From Parabacteroides distasonis ATCC 8503 (GTDB lineage: Bacteria; Bacteroidota; Bacteroidia; Bacteroidales; Tannerellaceae), in the NCBI RefSeq assembly GCF_000012845.1, contig NC_009615.1:4404501-4468500 (forward strand): a stretch of 64,000 bases of DNA. The letters are read 5' to 3'. The position numbers and the translations under genes were made by a program. Under the pieces are notes generated by a model that made no database searches, had not been told where the DNA came from, and was given only the letters and a program-made list of their open reading frames with translations. Below, in pieces: positions 43,921 through 52,169 of the stretch (positions are counted from its first letter, which is position 1; every line of letters begins with the position of its first letter).

Positions 43921-43933
43921 AATATAATTGGTT

Positions 43934-44158
43934 ATGGAGACGAAGGTATTGGATATATTAAAAGATGTTTTTGAACTAGACGTAGTTGATGAAAGTTGTT
44001 CTCAGGAAAATTGTGCGGCATGGGACTCAATGGGGCAGTTGAACCTAGTGGCAGAATTAGAGGATATTTTTGATGTTTCATTGGAACCTGAAGAAATTGG
44101 CTCAATGAAATCTTATGAGGATATTGTGAGAATATTGAAAAGTAAAGGTGTAGAATAG
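43934..44158 (+). CDS. Acyl carrier protein, copy 2
   Basis: 74 residues from the ATG at 43934 (METKVLDILKDVF), with a TTG six bases earlier as a poorer choice. Phosphopantetheine site AAWDSMGQLNLVAELED has a standard DSM serine. Strongly acidic. Its place right behind the FkbH-like gene makes it the likely glyceryl (or other three-carbon) carrier. It is the last gene of the AT-rich cassette. Confidence 0.88.
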   Translation: METKVLDILKDVFELDVVDESCSQENCAAWDSMGQLNLVAELEDIFDVSLEPEEIGSMKSYEDIVRILKSKGVE

Positions 44159-44244
44159 TAACACTAAAATTCTTTGGTAAGTATTCAATTTAGGACTCAC
44201 AGATAGAAGTAGTACATTCGTTATGAACAAAAAATTATAGATTT

Positions 44245-44469
44245 ATGTATAGTAACGAAGATTTAGAGAGGTTTTATTTTCAGTATCAAACAGAATCGTT
44301 ACCAAGTAGAGAGTCTGTTCTGTCTTTTTGTAAAAGAAATAAGGTTCCTTATAATATCTTCCAAAAGTAGTATAAGGATACACGTAATAAAATAGTCGAG
44401 GTACAGGTTGATGGAATACCTAAGAATCAACCATTCGATTATGTTTCTTCCTCTCTTAGATGCTTTTAA
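44245..44469 (+). pseudogene. Remnant of an IS66-type accessory (helix-turn-helix) ORF
   Basis: Starts MYSNEDLERFYFQYQTE and reads 41 codons to a TAG at 44368-44370, then continues in the same frame as YKDTRNKIVEVQVDG to a stop at 44469. The TAG sits where kin have Trp (FQKWYKDTR), a TGG-to-TAG change. The pattern matches the short ORF that precedes transposase genes in IS66-family elements of Bacteroidales. No transposase follows. It marks the right boundary of the acyl cassette. Confidence 0.65.
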
Positions 44470-44488
44470 ATGGAAAAACTTGTGTTAT

Positions 44489-44800
44489 ATGAATTCTATT
44501 TTGCAAGATCGGCTGGATGCAATAAAGGAGCTATACAAGCGCTACAAGGTACGGAGCTTGTATTCTTTTGGTTCTGTGAATACTCCGAGATTTACGGAGC
44601 ACAGCGATATTGATCTCTTGATAGAATTCGATCCGTCCATCTCCTTGGAGGAATATGCGGATAATTGTTTTTCCTTACGAGCCCGATTGGTTAAGTTATT
44701 CAAGAGAAAGATCGACTTGGTGACCAATCGTTCCTTATCCAATCCCTATTTCATCGCAGATATCGAACAAGGCAAGCAATTACTCTATGGGGCATTGTAG
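44489..44800 (+). CDS. MNT-type minimal nucleotidyltransferase (antitoxin-like)
   Basis: 103 residues from the ATG at 44489 (MNSILQDRLDAI). The nucleotidyltransferase signature is complete: YSFGSVNTPRFTEHSDIDLLIEF (GSx10DxD). MNT proteins pair with HEPN toxins and neutralise them by AMPylation. The expected HEPN partner follows but is interrupted by stops (44826-45137). The antitoxin is thus an orphan unless the shortened toxin still works. Confidence 0.85.
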   Translation: MNSILQDRLDAIKELYKRYKVRSLYSFGSVNTPRFTEHSDIDLLIEFDPSISLEEYADNCFSLRARLVKLFKRKIDLVTNRSLSNPYFIADIEQGKQLLYGAL

Positions 44801-44801
44801 T

Positions 44802-45137
44802 ATTCAGAAATATCTCTGTGATATCCAGTAATCCATTTTATCCATTGAGGAATATTTGGGTGAGAAAAGGGATTTTATAGCTTACGAGTGAAACAAGTTG
44901 TTGCGTCGGGCAGTGGAGCGTGAACTGAAGATTATAGGGGAAGCCACCAATCATCTCTTGGATATAGACTCGGGTATACAAATAGAAAATGGGAGAAGGA
45001 TCTTTGATCTGAGAAACTTTGTCATACATGGTTATGATAAGGTGGACAATGCGATTATCTGGGGTGTTATCAGTAAGGACTTACCAAAACTTAAACAACA
45101 AGTAGACTATCTTCTTGGACAGATGACAATATTGTAG
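44802..45137 (+). pseudogene. Decayed HEPN-domain toxin (DUF86/HepT-like)
   Basis: Reading one frame through two stops gives DIQ-stop-SILSIEEYLGEKRDFIAYE-stop-NKLLRRAVERELKIIGEATNHLL and on to RNFVIHGYDKVDN, which carries the HEPN RNase motif R-x4-H-x-Y. The stops are a TAA at 44829-44831 and a TGA at 44889-44891. A TTG at 44898 could restart a 79-residue fragment with the catalytic motif. The upstream start is not identifiable. It follows the MNT gene as in normal MntA-HepT pairs. Confidence 0.7.
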
Positions 45138-45240
45138 AAATGGCTCTCTGACCATACATGAATTATGAATTTTTATATATAAAGCGGTCTTGCGTTTTCA
45201 CGTGAGGTTGGTTTTTATACCTACTACATTAATAAAAGTG

Positions 45241-46485
45241 ATGAATAAACGAATCTATCTTTGCCTTGCTCACATGAGCGGCAAAGAACAAATGTATATC
45301 AAAGAAGCCTTTGATACGAACTGGGTCGTGCCTTTAGGTCCGAACGTGAATGGATTTGAGAAAGATCTGGAGGAATTCGTGGGTGAAGGTAAACATGTGG
45401 TGGCTCTGTCTGCCGGTACTGCCGCAGTGCATTTGGCGTTGCTTGCCTGTGGCGTGAAGCCGGGGGATGAGGTGCTGGTACAGAGCTTTACCTTCTGTGC
45501 TTCCTCGCATCCGATCATGTATTTGGGGGCTACGCCTGTATTCGTGGATTCGGAGGTGGATACTTGGAATATGGATCCTGTGTTGTTGGAAGAGGCTATT
45601 AAAGATCGTATCGAGAAGACGGGGAAAACACCGAAAGCGATTGTTCCCGTTGCCTTATATGGGATGCCTTATAAGGTGGATGAGATTATGGCTGTCGCTG
45701 ATCGGTATGGGATTCCGGTCATAGAGGATGCGGCGGAGGGTTTTGGCTCTCGTTATGATGGACGTATGTTGGGTACGTTTGGAAAATATGGGGTGCTGTC
45801 GTTCAATGGGAATAAGATGATTACGACCAGTGGCGGGGGTGCGTTGATTTGTCCGGACGGGGAGGCTAAGCAGGAGATCATGTTCTACGCTACGCAGGCT
45901 CGGGAGGCTTATCCGTATTACCAGCATGAGCGGATCGGGTATAATTACCGGATGTCGAATATTTGTGCGGGTATCGGGCGTGGTCAGATGATGGTGGCTG
46001 ATGCTCATGTGGCTCATCATAAGCATACGTGTGATTTATACCGGGAACTGTTGAAGGATGTGAAAGGGATCACCTTGCATGAGAATCCTTCCGGTCGTTT
46101 TGATAGTAATTATTGGTTGAATACGATTGTCTTGGATCCTTTATTGAGGGTGAAAGGGCAGGAGAATGCTTATCAAGCAACGGTACAAGGTGCTGTTGGT
46201 GGTGCGGGTGGCGTGACTCACGTAGCGGTTAACGCACATACGGATTGCGAGCCGAATGCCAATGTCGAGGCGATGCGTGTGGGACTTGACGCGATGGGTA
46301 TAGAATCCCGCCCTTTGTGGAAACCGATGCATAAGCAACCTGTCTATAAAGATTGCCCGGCTTACGTGAATGGGGTGAGCGAATCTTTGTTTAAGGTCGG
46401 GTTGTGCCTGCCTTCCGGCCCGTATGTAACGGATCGGGATATTGAGTATATCGTTGGAGGTATAAGGGGCTTGATTGAGCGTTGA
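45241..46485 (+). CDS. DegT-family 4-amino-sugar aminotransferase (PglE/WcfR-like)
   Basis: 414 residues from the ATG at 45241 (MNKRIYLCLAHMSG), which matches family length; the reading from 45190 adds unsupported residues. PLP lysine in VLSFNGNKMITTSGGG, with IEDAAEGFGSRY. PglE and WcfR transaminate UDP-4-keto-6-deoxy-HexNAc. It completes the set dehydratase (22499), acetyltransferase (41271) and initiating transferase (40647). Its base composition is that of the core genome, unlike the AT-rich cassette it follows, so it belongs to the locus backbone. Confidence 0.93.
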   Translation: MNKRIYLCLAHMSGKEQMYIKEAFDTNWVVPLGPNVNGFEKDLEEFVGEGKHVVALSAGTAAVHLALLACGVKPGDEVLVQSFTFCASSHPIMYLGATPVFVDSEVDTWNMDPVLLEEAIKDRIEKTGKTPKAIVPVALYGMPYKVDEIMAVADRYGIPVIEDAAEGFGSRYDGRMLGTFGKYGVLSFNGNKMITTSGGGALICPDGEAKQEIMFYATQAREAYPYYQHERIGYNYRMSNICAGIGRGQMMVADAHVAHHKHTCDLYRELLKDVKGITLHENPSGRFDSNYWLNTIVLDPLLRVKGQENAYQATVQGAVGGAGGVTHVAVNAHTDCEPNANVEAMRVGLDAMGIESRPLWKPMHKQPVYKDCPAYVNGVSESLFKVGLCLPSGPYVTDRDIEYIVGGIRGLIER

Positions 46486-46589
46486 TTTTAACAGCTATTC
46501 CATGAGTTAAATTCGTTTTACTGTGTAGGCCTAAGTAGAGGCTAATCATAAAGATTTTATTTTTGTTACGAGGAGGGTGTGTCATTTTG

Positions 46590-46727
46590 ATGCACCTTTT
46601 TTTGTGTTTGGTAGAAAGTTGCAAGTTGAACAATGTGGACGCTTTGTTCTTGCCATGTGACTATGTTCGTCGTTATGGAGACGGCAAGGATGCTGAGATA
46701 ACAAAGCCGTCTCAAACAGCCGCTTAA
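46590..46727 (+). pseudogene. Possible remnant of an IS66 transposase C-terminus
   Basis: A 45-codon ORF (MHLFLCLVESCKLNNVDALF, then CDYVRRYGDGKDAE) resembles the C-terminal end of IS66 transposases (SCKL..V.P..YL.DVLRR), with decay. The gap 46486-46895 contains only this scrap and the VapBC promoter. Together with the remnant at 44245 it may bracket an old IS66 insertion around the aminotransferase. Weak call. Confidence 0.35.
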
Positions 46728-46850
46728 TTGTTAAAGAATAAGAAATCTGAATTTTGTTCAGAAAAACTGGTATGGTTAACCTGTTGATAAATACTGGGTA
46801 CGCTGTATTGGTGGTTCACGCTTGCAAAAAAAGTAGACTAAATACTGTAT

Positions 46851-46874
46851 TATAATCAATAATGATTATATTTG
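46851..46874 (+). promoter_or_regulatory. Operator and -7 element of the VapBC-like pair
   Basis: An inverted repeat TATAATCA-ATAA-TGATTATA (46851-46870) overlaps the -7 box TATATTTG (46867-46874), 22 bp before the antitoxin start. This layout fits autorepression by the antitoxin-toxin complex. Confidence 0.65.
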
Positions 46875-46895
46875 TTTCTGTAAAAGAAAAAGATT

Positions 46896-47138
46896 ATGGA
46901 TACAACGGTGAAAATAGCGGATAGTTATATAAATTTATTGTCTTCGTTTAGCGATGAGATAAAGTTGCGTGTCATTCGTAAGCTTTCAGAGAGCCTTTTG
47001 AGAGGTAAAAAGAAAGAGACATCCATACAAGATTCGTTTGGCGCTTGGGATGATGACAAAAGTGCAGAAGAGATTATTGCTGAAATTAATAAAGCACGTG
47101 TTTTGGGAACGCGATCTATTGAATCTTTTGACGAATGA
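46896..47138 (+). CDS. Antitoxin of a VapBC-like pair
   Basis: 80 residues, acidic, beginning MDTTVKIADSYINLLSSFSDEIKLRVIRKLSESL and ending in a disordered acidic tail (WDDDKSAEEIIAEINKARVLGTRSIESFDE). The N-terminal part probably dimerises and binds the palindrome upstream; the tail should wrap the PIN toxin. Its stop overlaps the toxin start (ATGA), the normal coupling for such pairs. Confidence 0.8.
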   Translation: MDTTVKIADSYINLLSSFSDEIKLRVIRKLSESLLRGKKKETSIQDSFGAWDDDKSAEEIIAEINKARVLGTRSIESFDE

Positions 47139-47545
47139 GGCGTTATCTTTTAGATACCAACATATGTATCTTCTATATGAAAGGGAAATTTCATTTAAAT
47201 GAGAAGATTGATGATAAAATGAAGCGATATTGCTTTATTTCTGAAATTACTATTGCCGAACTTCTATATGGAGCTACTTGCTCAAATCGAAAGGATAAAA
47301 TGTTGAAAGAGGTAGAATCTTTTATCTCGCAGTTTACAGTTTTACCAATTTACGGTTCTTTGCTTATGTTCGCTGAACTAAAAAGCACATTGCGATCTCA
47401 AGGACTTTTAATAGATGATTTTGATTTGTTGATTGGAGCTTCTGCCGTAGCAAATGATTTGATTTTAGTTACAGAAAATGTAAAGCACCTAGAACGTATT
47501 CCTCATCTTAAAATAGAGAATTGGATTGATAGAGCGAAGATTTAA
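47135..47545 (+). CDS. PIN-domain toxin (VapC-like)
   Basis: 136 residues. The acidic PIN residues are present: YLLDTNICIFYMK (Asp), ISEITIAELLYGA (Glu), LIDDFDLLIGASAVANDLILVTEN (Asp pair). Members are endoribonucleases that cut tRNA or rRNA when released from the antitoxin. The gene looks intact, unlike its decayed toxin neighbours on both sides. A role in stabilising the capsule region is a possibility. Confidence 0.9.
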   Translation: MRRYLLDTNICIFYMKGKFHLNEKIDDKMKRYCFISEITIAELLYGATCSNRKDKMLKEVESFISQFTVLPIYGSLLMFAELKSTLRSQGLLIDDFDLLIGASAVANDLILVTENVKHLERIPHLKIENWIDRAKI

Positions 47546-47595
47546 TTGATAATCTATTCATTTAATTAAAGTTACTTCATGATAGGAAAGATATA

Positions 47596-47715
47596 ATGGA
47601 GCAAGTAGCTATTGCCGCTCGAGAAAGTTCACTTAGAGCGGAGATGGAACTGAAACGAAGAATGCAGGAAGTGAGAGAAAAACTGAAGATATATAGATCG
47701 AACGAATCTAAATAG
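47596..47715 (+). CDS. 39-residue helical ORF, antitoxin-like partner of a lost zeta toxin
   Basis: Reads MEQVAIAARESSLRAEMELK and continues as a charged helix (RRMQEVREKLKIYRSNESK). It lies 9 bp before a stub of a zeta-toxin gene, so it may be the leftover (probably itself N-terminally shortened) antitoxin. It starts with a plausible GGAAAG ribosome site. Too small for a confident family call. Confidence 0.45.
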   Translation: MEQVAIAARESSLRAEMELKRRMQEVREKLKIYRSNESK

Positions 47716-47724
47716 TGATTTGTA

Positions 47725-47805
47725 ATGAAAGAGAAACGCCCTACACTTTGTATTGTTGCTGGTCCTAATGGATCAGGAAAAACTTCTACTACTGAACAAT
47801 TATAA
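47725..47805 (+). pseudogene. Truncated zeta-toxin-family gene (26 codons)
   Basis: Reads MKEKRPTLCIVAGPNGSGKT then STTEQL and a TAA. The Walker A sequence GPNGSGKTS is that of zeta-toxin-family kinases, which need about 190-250 residues. Everything after the P-loop is gone and replaced by the terminator at 47810. A clear deletion remnant. Confidence 0.75.
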
Positions 47806-47809
47806 TTAT

Positions 47810-47860
47810 GCCCCCGTCTTTCTTTCCCTTAGGGAGGATGAGAGAGACGGAGGCTTTTTT
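47810..47860 (+). terminator. Hairpin terminator before the hut operon
   Basis: Stem GCCCCCGTCTTTCT pairs imperfectly with AGAGAGACGGAGGC and six T follow. It closes the toxin zone and insulates hutU. Confidence 0.65.
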
Positions 47861-47974
47861 ATGCTTCTAAACATGGAATGATAATTGGCTGGGATTTGGA
47901 TAATCGCTAACTTGTCGGCGCTGAATCCGTGAAATTCCTTGCAGATTGTAAGCACCTACTAAATCATTCACGTT

Positions 47975-49978
47975 ATGGAAATACATCTTGATAACTATTT
48001 GCCGGAATATCCTTCCTTCGTTTCCGGTATTCGCCGTGCTCCCGATCGCGGCTATTCGCTTACGCCCGCTCAAACAGAAACGGCATTGATGAACGCGCTT
48101 CGTTACATCCCTGTTGAATTACATGAGAAGCTAGCTCCTGAGTTCATGGAGGAATTATTGACCCGGGGACGGATCTATGGTTATCGTTACCGTCCGCAGG
48201 GAGACCTGAAAGCGAAGCCTATCTCTGAATATAAAGGTAAATGTATCGAGGGAAAGGCCTTTCAAGTAATGATCGATAATAACCTTTGCTTTGATATCGC
48301 TTTGTATCCTTACGAGTTGGTTACGTATGGCGAGACTGGGCAGGTCTGCCAGAATTGGATGCAATATCGTTTGATTAAGAAGTATTTGGAGGAGCTGACC
48401 GAGGAGCAGACCTTGGTGATCGAATCCGGGCATCCTCTGGGATTGTTTCATTCCAAGCCGGATGCCCCACGGGTAATTATCACGAACTCCATGATGGTGG
48501 GAATGTTCGATAACCAAAAGGATTGGCATGTCGCCGCCCAGATGGGAGTCGCTAATTATGGACAGATGACGGCCGGAGGTTGGATGTATATCGGCCCGCA
48601 AGGTATCGTACACGGTACGTTTAATACATTATTGAATGCCGGACGTAAGAAATTAGGGATTCCACAAGATAAGGATTTGCGAGGCTATCTGTTTGTATCT
48701 TCCGGTTTAGGAGGAATGAGTGGGGCTCAACCTAAAGCCGCCGTGATTGCCGGTGCTGCCAGTATAATCGCCGAGGTAGACGCTTCCCGTATCGAGACAC
48801 GCCGATGCCAAGGATGGGTCCAGCATGTGACGGATGATATGGGGAAAGCTTTCTCCTTAGCCGACGAGGCGATTCGTAAGAAAGAACCGATCTCTATCGC
48901 TTTTCATGGCAATATCGTGGATTTATTGGAATATGCCGATAAACAGGGGCTTTCCATCGACCTTTTGAGTGATCAGACCTCGTGTCATGCGGTCTATGAA
49001 GGTGGTTATTGTCCGGTAGGCGTGACGTTTGAGGAACGTACGGAATTATTGGCTCATCACCGGGAAGACTTTTGTGCTTTGGTCGATAAAACGTTGAAGA
49101 GACATTTCGAGGTGATCAAACGTCTGGTTGCCCGGGGTACCTATTTCTTTGACTATGGGAACTCCTTCATGAAAGCGATCTATGATGCCGGTGTACATGA
49201 GATTTCCCGTAACGGTGTGGACGAGAAAGATGGTTTTATATGGCCTTCTTATGTGGAAGATATCATGGGGCCGGAATTATTTGATTATGGGTACGGTCCT
49301 TTCCGCTGGGTATGTTTAAGCGGTAAGCCGGAAGATTTGATTCGCACGGATCATGCGGCTATGGCGTGTATCGATCCGACTCGAAGAGGGCAGGATATGG
49401 ATAATTATAATTGGATACGTGACGCGGAGAAGAACCGTTTGGTGGTGGGTACGCAAGCCCGGATCTTATATCAAGACGCTGAGGGGCGCTTGAAGATCGC
49501 CCTTGAGTTTAACCGAATGGTACGTGATGGGGAGGTAGGCCCGATTATGTTGGGACGAGACCATCATGACGTGAGCGGTACGGATTCTCCATTCCGTGAG
49601 ACCTCTAATATACGGGACGGAAGCAATGTGATGGCTGATATGGCGGTGCAGTGCTTTGCTGGAAATGCCGCCCGGGGTATGAGCTTGGTCGCTCTTCATA
49701 ATGGTGGAGGGGTTGGTATCGGTAAGGCGATAAACGGAGGTTTTGGTATGGTTCTCGATGGTAGTGAGCGGGTGGATGAGATACTTCGTTCCGCTATGAT
49801 ATGGGACGTGATGGGGGGTGTCGCCCGTCGCTCATGGGCTCGTAACCCGAATGCGATGCGTACGAGCGCTACTTTCAATGAGAATCGTGGCGAACAGTAT
49901 CATATTACCCTCCCGTATATCCCGGAGAAAGCGTTTATTCATGAAATCGTACAAACATCATTAAATAAAAAGGTATGA
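47975..49978 (+). CDS. hutU: Urocanate hydratase
   Basis: 667 residues, about 100 longer than the Pseudomonas enzyme, as in other Bacteroidetes urocanases. The NAD-binding and core motifs are present (YGQMTAGGWMYIGPQGIVHGT, SSGLGGMSGAQPKA, GRDHHDVSGTDSPFRETSNI, ALHNGGGVGIGKAINGGFG). It turns urocanate into imidazolonepropionate, step two of histidine breakdown. Its stop overlaps the next start (ATGA). It heads an operon of five genes; no histidine-responsive regulator gene is visible. Confidence 0.95.
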   Translation: MEIHLDNYLPEYPSFVSGIRRAPDRGYSLTPAQTETALMNALRYIPVELHEKLAPEFMEELLTRGRIYGYRYRPQGDLKAKPISEYKGKCIEGKAFQVMIDNNLCFDIALYPYELVTYGETGQVCQNWMQYRLIKKYLEELTEEQTLVIESGHPLGLFHSKPDAPRVIITNSMMVGMFDNQKDWHVAAQMGVANYGQMTAGGWMYIGPQGIVHGTFNTLLNAGRKKLGIPQDKDLRGYLFVSSGLGGMSGAQPKAAVIAGAASIIAEVDASRIETRRCQGWVQHVTDDMGKAFSLADEAIRKKEPISIAFHGNIVDLLEYADKQGLSIDLLSDQTSCHAVYEGGYCPVGVTFEERTELLAHHREDFCALVDKTLKRHFEVIKRLVARGTYFFDYGNSFMKAIYDAGVHEISRNGVDEKDGFIWPSYVEDIMGPELFDYGYGPFRWVCLSGKPEDLIRTDHAAMACIDPTRRGQDMDNYNWIRDAEKNRLVVGTQARILYQDAEGRLKIALEFNRMVRDGEVGPIMLGRDHHDVSGTDSPFRETSNIRDGSNVMADMAVQCFAGNAARGMSLVALHNGGGVGIGKAINGGFGMVLDGSERVDEILRSAMIWDVMGGVARRSWARNPNAMRTSATFNENRGEQYHITLPYIPEKAFIHEIVQTSLNKKV

Positions 49979-50880
49979 GTACTTGGAATAAGATTATGGA
50001 ATGTGTCCCTAACTTCAGTGAAGGACGGGATTTGGAGAAGATAGATAAGATCGTAGCGCCTTTCCGGGCTAAGACGGGTGTTAAACTGTTGGACTATAGT
50101 AATGACGAGGATCACAATCGTTTGGTTGTTACCGTGGTAGGGGAGCCAGTCGCTTTAAAACAAGCCGTATTGGAGGCCATTGGAGTTGCTGTTGAGCTGA
50201 TCGATTTAAACAAGCATAGCGGTCAACATCCTCGAATGGGGGCCGTAGATGTTGTTCCTTTTATACCGATTCGCGGATGTACGATGGAAGAGGCGATCGC
50301 CTTGTCTAAGGAAGTAGGGGAGGAAGTGGGCACTCGTTATGCCGTACCTGTCTTCTTATATGAGAAATCAGCTTCCGCCCCTTATCGGGAGAATCTGGCG
50401 GCGATCCGTAAAGGAGAGTTTGAGGGGATGGCAGAGAAAATCCATCAACCGGAGTGGAAACCTGATTTTGGTCCGGCCGAAAGACATCCGACAGCCGGTA
50501 CGGTCGCCATAGGAGCCCGCATGCCTTTGGTCGCCTATAATGTGAACTTAGGAACGAATCAATTGCATATCGCTACGGATATAGCGAAGAAAATCCGTTT
50601 CATCGGCGGAGGTTTACGCTATTGTAAAGCGATGGGGGTTGAGTTGAAGGAACGTGGTATCGTACAGGTCTCTATTAATATGACCGATTATACCCGTACG
50701 GCCTTGTACCGGGCCTTCGAGTTAGTTCGTATCGAAGCTCGCAGATATGGTGTTCCGGTGGTGGGGAGCGAGATTATCGGCTTGGTTCCTATGGAGGCGT
50801 TGATCGATACGGCCTCTTACTATTTGGGATTAGAGGACTTTTCTATGAATCAAGTATTGGAAGCCCGTATTATGGAATAG
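49975..50880 (+). CDS. ftcD: Glutamate formimidoyltransferase
   Basis: 301 residues: only the transferase half of the mammalian bifunctional FTCD. It starts IMECVPNFSEGRD and has GQHPRMGAVDVVPF with the catalytic His, and HPTAGTVAIGAR. It moves the formimino group of N-formimino-glutamate to tetrahydrofolate, freeing glutamate. The cyclodeaminase half is a separate gene two places downstream. Overlaps hutU by 4 bp. Confidence 0.94.
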   Translation: MSTWNKIMECVPNFSEGRDLEKIDKIVAPFRAKTGVKLLDYSNDEDHNRLVVTVVGEPVALKQAVLEAIGVAVELIDLNKHSGQHPRMGAVDVVPFIPIRGCTMEEAIALSKEVGEEVGTRYAVPVFLYEKSASAPYRENLAAIRKGEFEGMAEKIHQPEWKPDFGPAERHPTAGTVAIGARMPLVAYNVNLGTNQLHIATDIAKKIRFIGGGLRYCKAMGVELKERGIVQVSINMTDYTRTALYRAFELVRIEARRYGVPVVGSEIIGLVPMEALIDTASYYLGLEDFSMNQVLEARIME

Positions 50881-50883
50881 CGT

Positions 50884-52134
50884 ATGGAGAATAGCAAGAT
50901 ATTAATCAGGAATGCTGCCCAGATCGTCACTTGCCATGGGGATAAGGCGCGACGGGGAGCGGAGATGTCTGATTTAGGCGTTATCGAGGATGGAGCCGTA
51001 GCGATGTCTGATGGGGTTATTACGCATGTAGGACCTACGGAGGAGGTACTTCGAAACATCCATGCGGAGGATTATTTGGAGATTCGGGCGGAGAACCAAG
51101 CGGTGTTACCCGGATTTGTAGATAGCCATACGCATTTTATCTTTGGCGGTTACCGGGAGGAGGAGTTCTCTTGGCGATTGCGGGGAGATAGTTATATGTC
51201 GATCATGGAGCGTGGTGGAGGTATCGTGAATACGATGAAAGCTACCCGTGAAAGTGATTTCGATACACTATGGGACAGAGGGGAAGAACGTTTGGATGAG
51301 TTATTCTCCATGGGTGTTACCACAGTGGAAGGGAAAAGTGGTTATGGTTTGGATTTGCAAACAGAATTAGTTCAGCTTCGTGTCATGTCGGACCTGAATG
51401 AGTCTCATCCGATGGATGTCGTATCGACCTTTTTGGGAGCTCATGCTGTTCCTCCTGAATTTGCCGGTCGTACGGACGATTATGTGGATTATATGATCGA
51501 GGAAGTTCTTCCTGCCATACGAGCCGAACATACGGTTACATTTTGTGATGTGTTTTGTGAGAAAGGCGTTTTCTCGTTAGAACAGAGTGAGCGCTTGCTT
51601 CGTGCCGCCCGTCATCATCGTTTTAAATTGAAGATGCATGCGGATGAGATCGTTCCTTTCGGAGGGGCGGAACTGGCGGCCTCCTTGAAGTGTGTAAGTG
51701 CTGATCATTTGTTACATATATCGGACACAGGCATCAAACGTCTGGCAAGAGCGGGTGTCGTAGCTACCTTACTTCCGCTGACTGCCTTTTCCTTGAATGA
51801 GCCGTATGCGCCTGCAAGGAAGATGATAGATGCCGGTTGCGCGGTGGCTTTAGCTTCCGATCTAAATCCAGGAAGTTGTTTCTCCGCCTCGATCCCGATG
51901 ATGATAGCCTTGGCCTGTATCTATATGAAGATGACCCCTGAAGAAGCGGTAACGGCATTGACCATTAATGGAGCCGCAGCTGTGGGACGTGCCTCCGAGA
52001 TTGGAAGTATCAGCGTGGGAAAACGTGCGGACGTGATCTTGCTGAAATACCCGTCTTATAAGTTCCTACCTTATCATGTGGGAATGAATCTCGTGGATAC
52101 CGTAATTAAGGACGGGGAACTTTATATGATGTAA
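50884..52134 (+). CDS. hutI: Imidazolonepropionase
   Basis: 416 residues of the amidohydrolase superfamily. Metal ligands appear in VDSHTHFIFGGYREEEF, KMHADEIVPFGGAELA, SADHLLHI and ALASDLNPGSCFSASIPM. It opens imidazolonepropionate to N-formimino-L-glutamate, the substrate of the preceding gene. Starts 3 bp after it. Confidence 0.96.
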   Translation: MENSKILIRNAAQIVTCHGDKARRGAEMSDLGVIEDGAVAMSDGVITHVGPTEEVLRNIHAEDYLEIRAENQAVLPGFVDSHTHFIFGGYREEEFSWRLRGDSYMSIMERGGGIVNTMKATRESDFDTLWDRGEERLDELFSMGVTTVEGKSGYGLDLQTELVQLRVMSDLNESHPMDVVSTFLGAHAVPPEFAGRTDDYVDYMIEEVLPAIRAEHTVTFCDVFCEKGVFSLEQSERLLRAARHHRFKLKMHADEIVPFGGAELAASLKCVSADHLLHISDTGIKRLARAGVVATLLPLTAFSLNEPYAPARKMIDAGCAVALASDLNPGSCFSASIPMMIALACIYMKMTPEEAVTALTINGAAAVGRASEIGSISVGKRADVILLKYPSYKFLPYHVGMNLVDTVIKDGELYMM

Positions 52135-52169
52135 GATAAGAATTGTTGAATCATTTAAATCAAAATACT

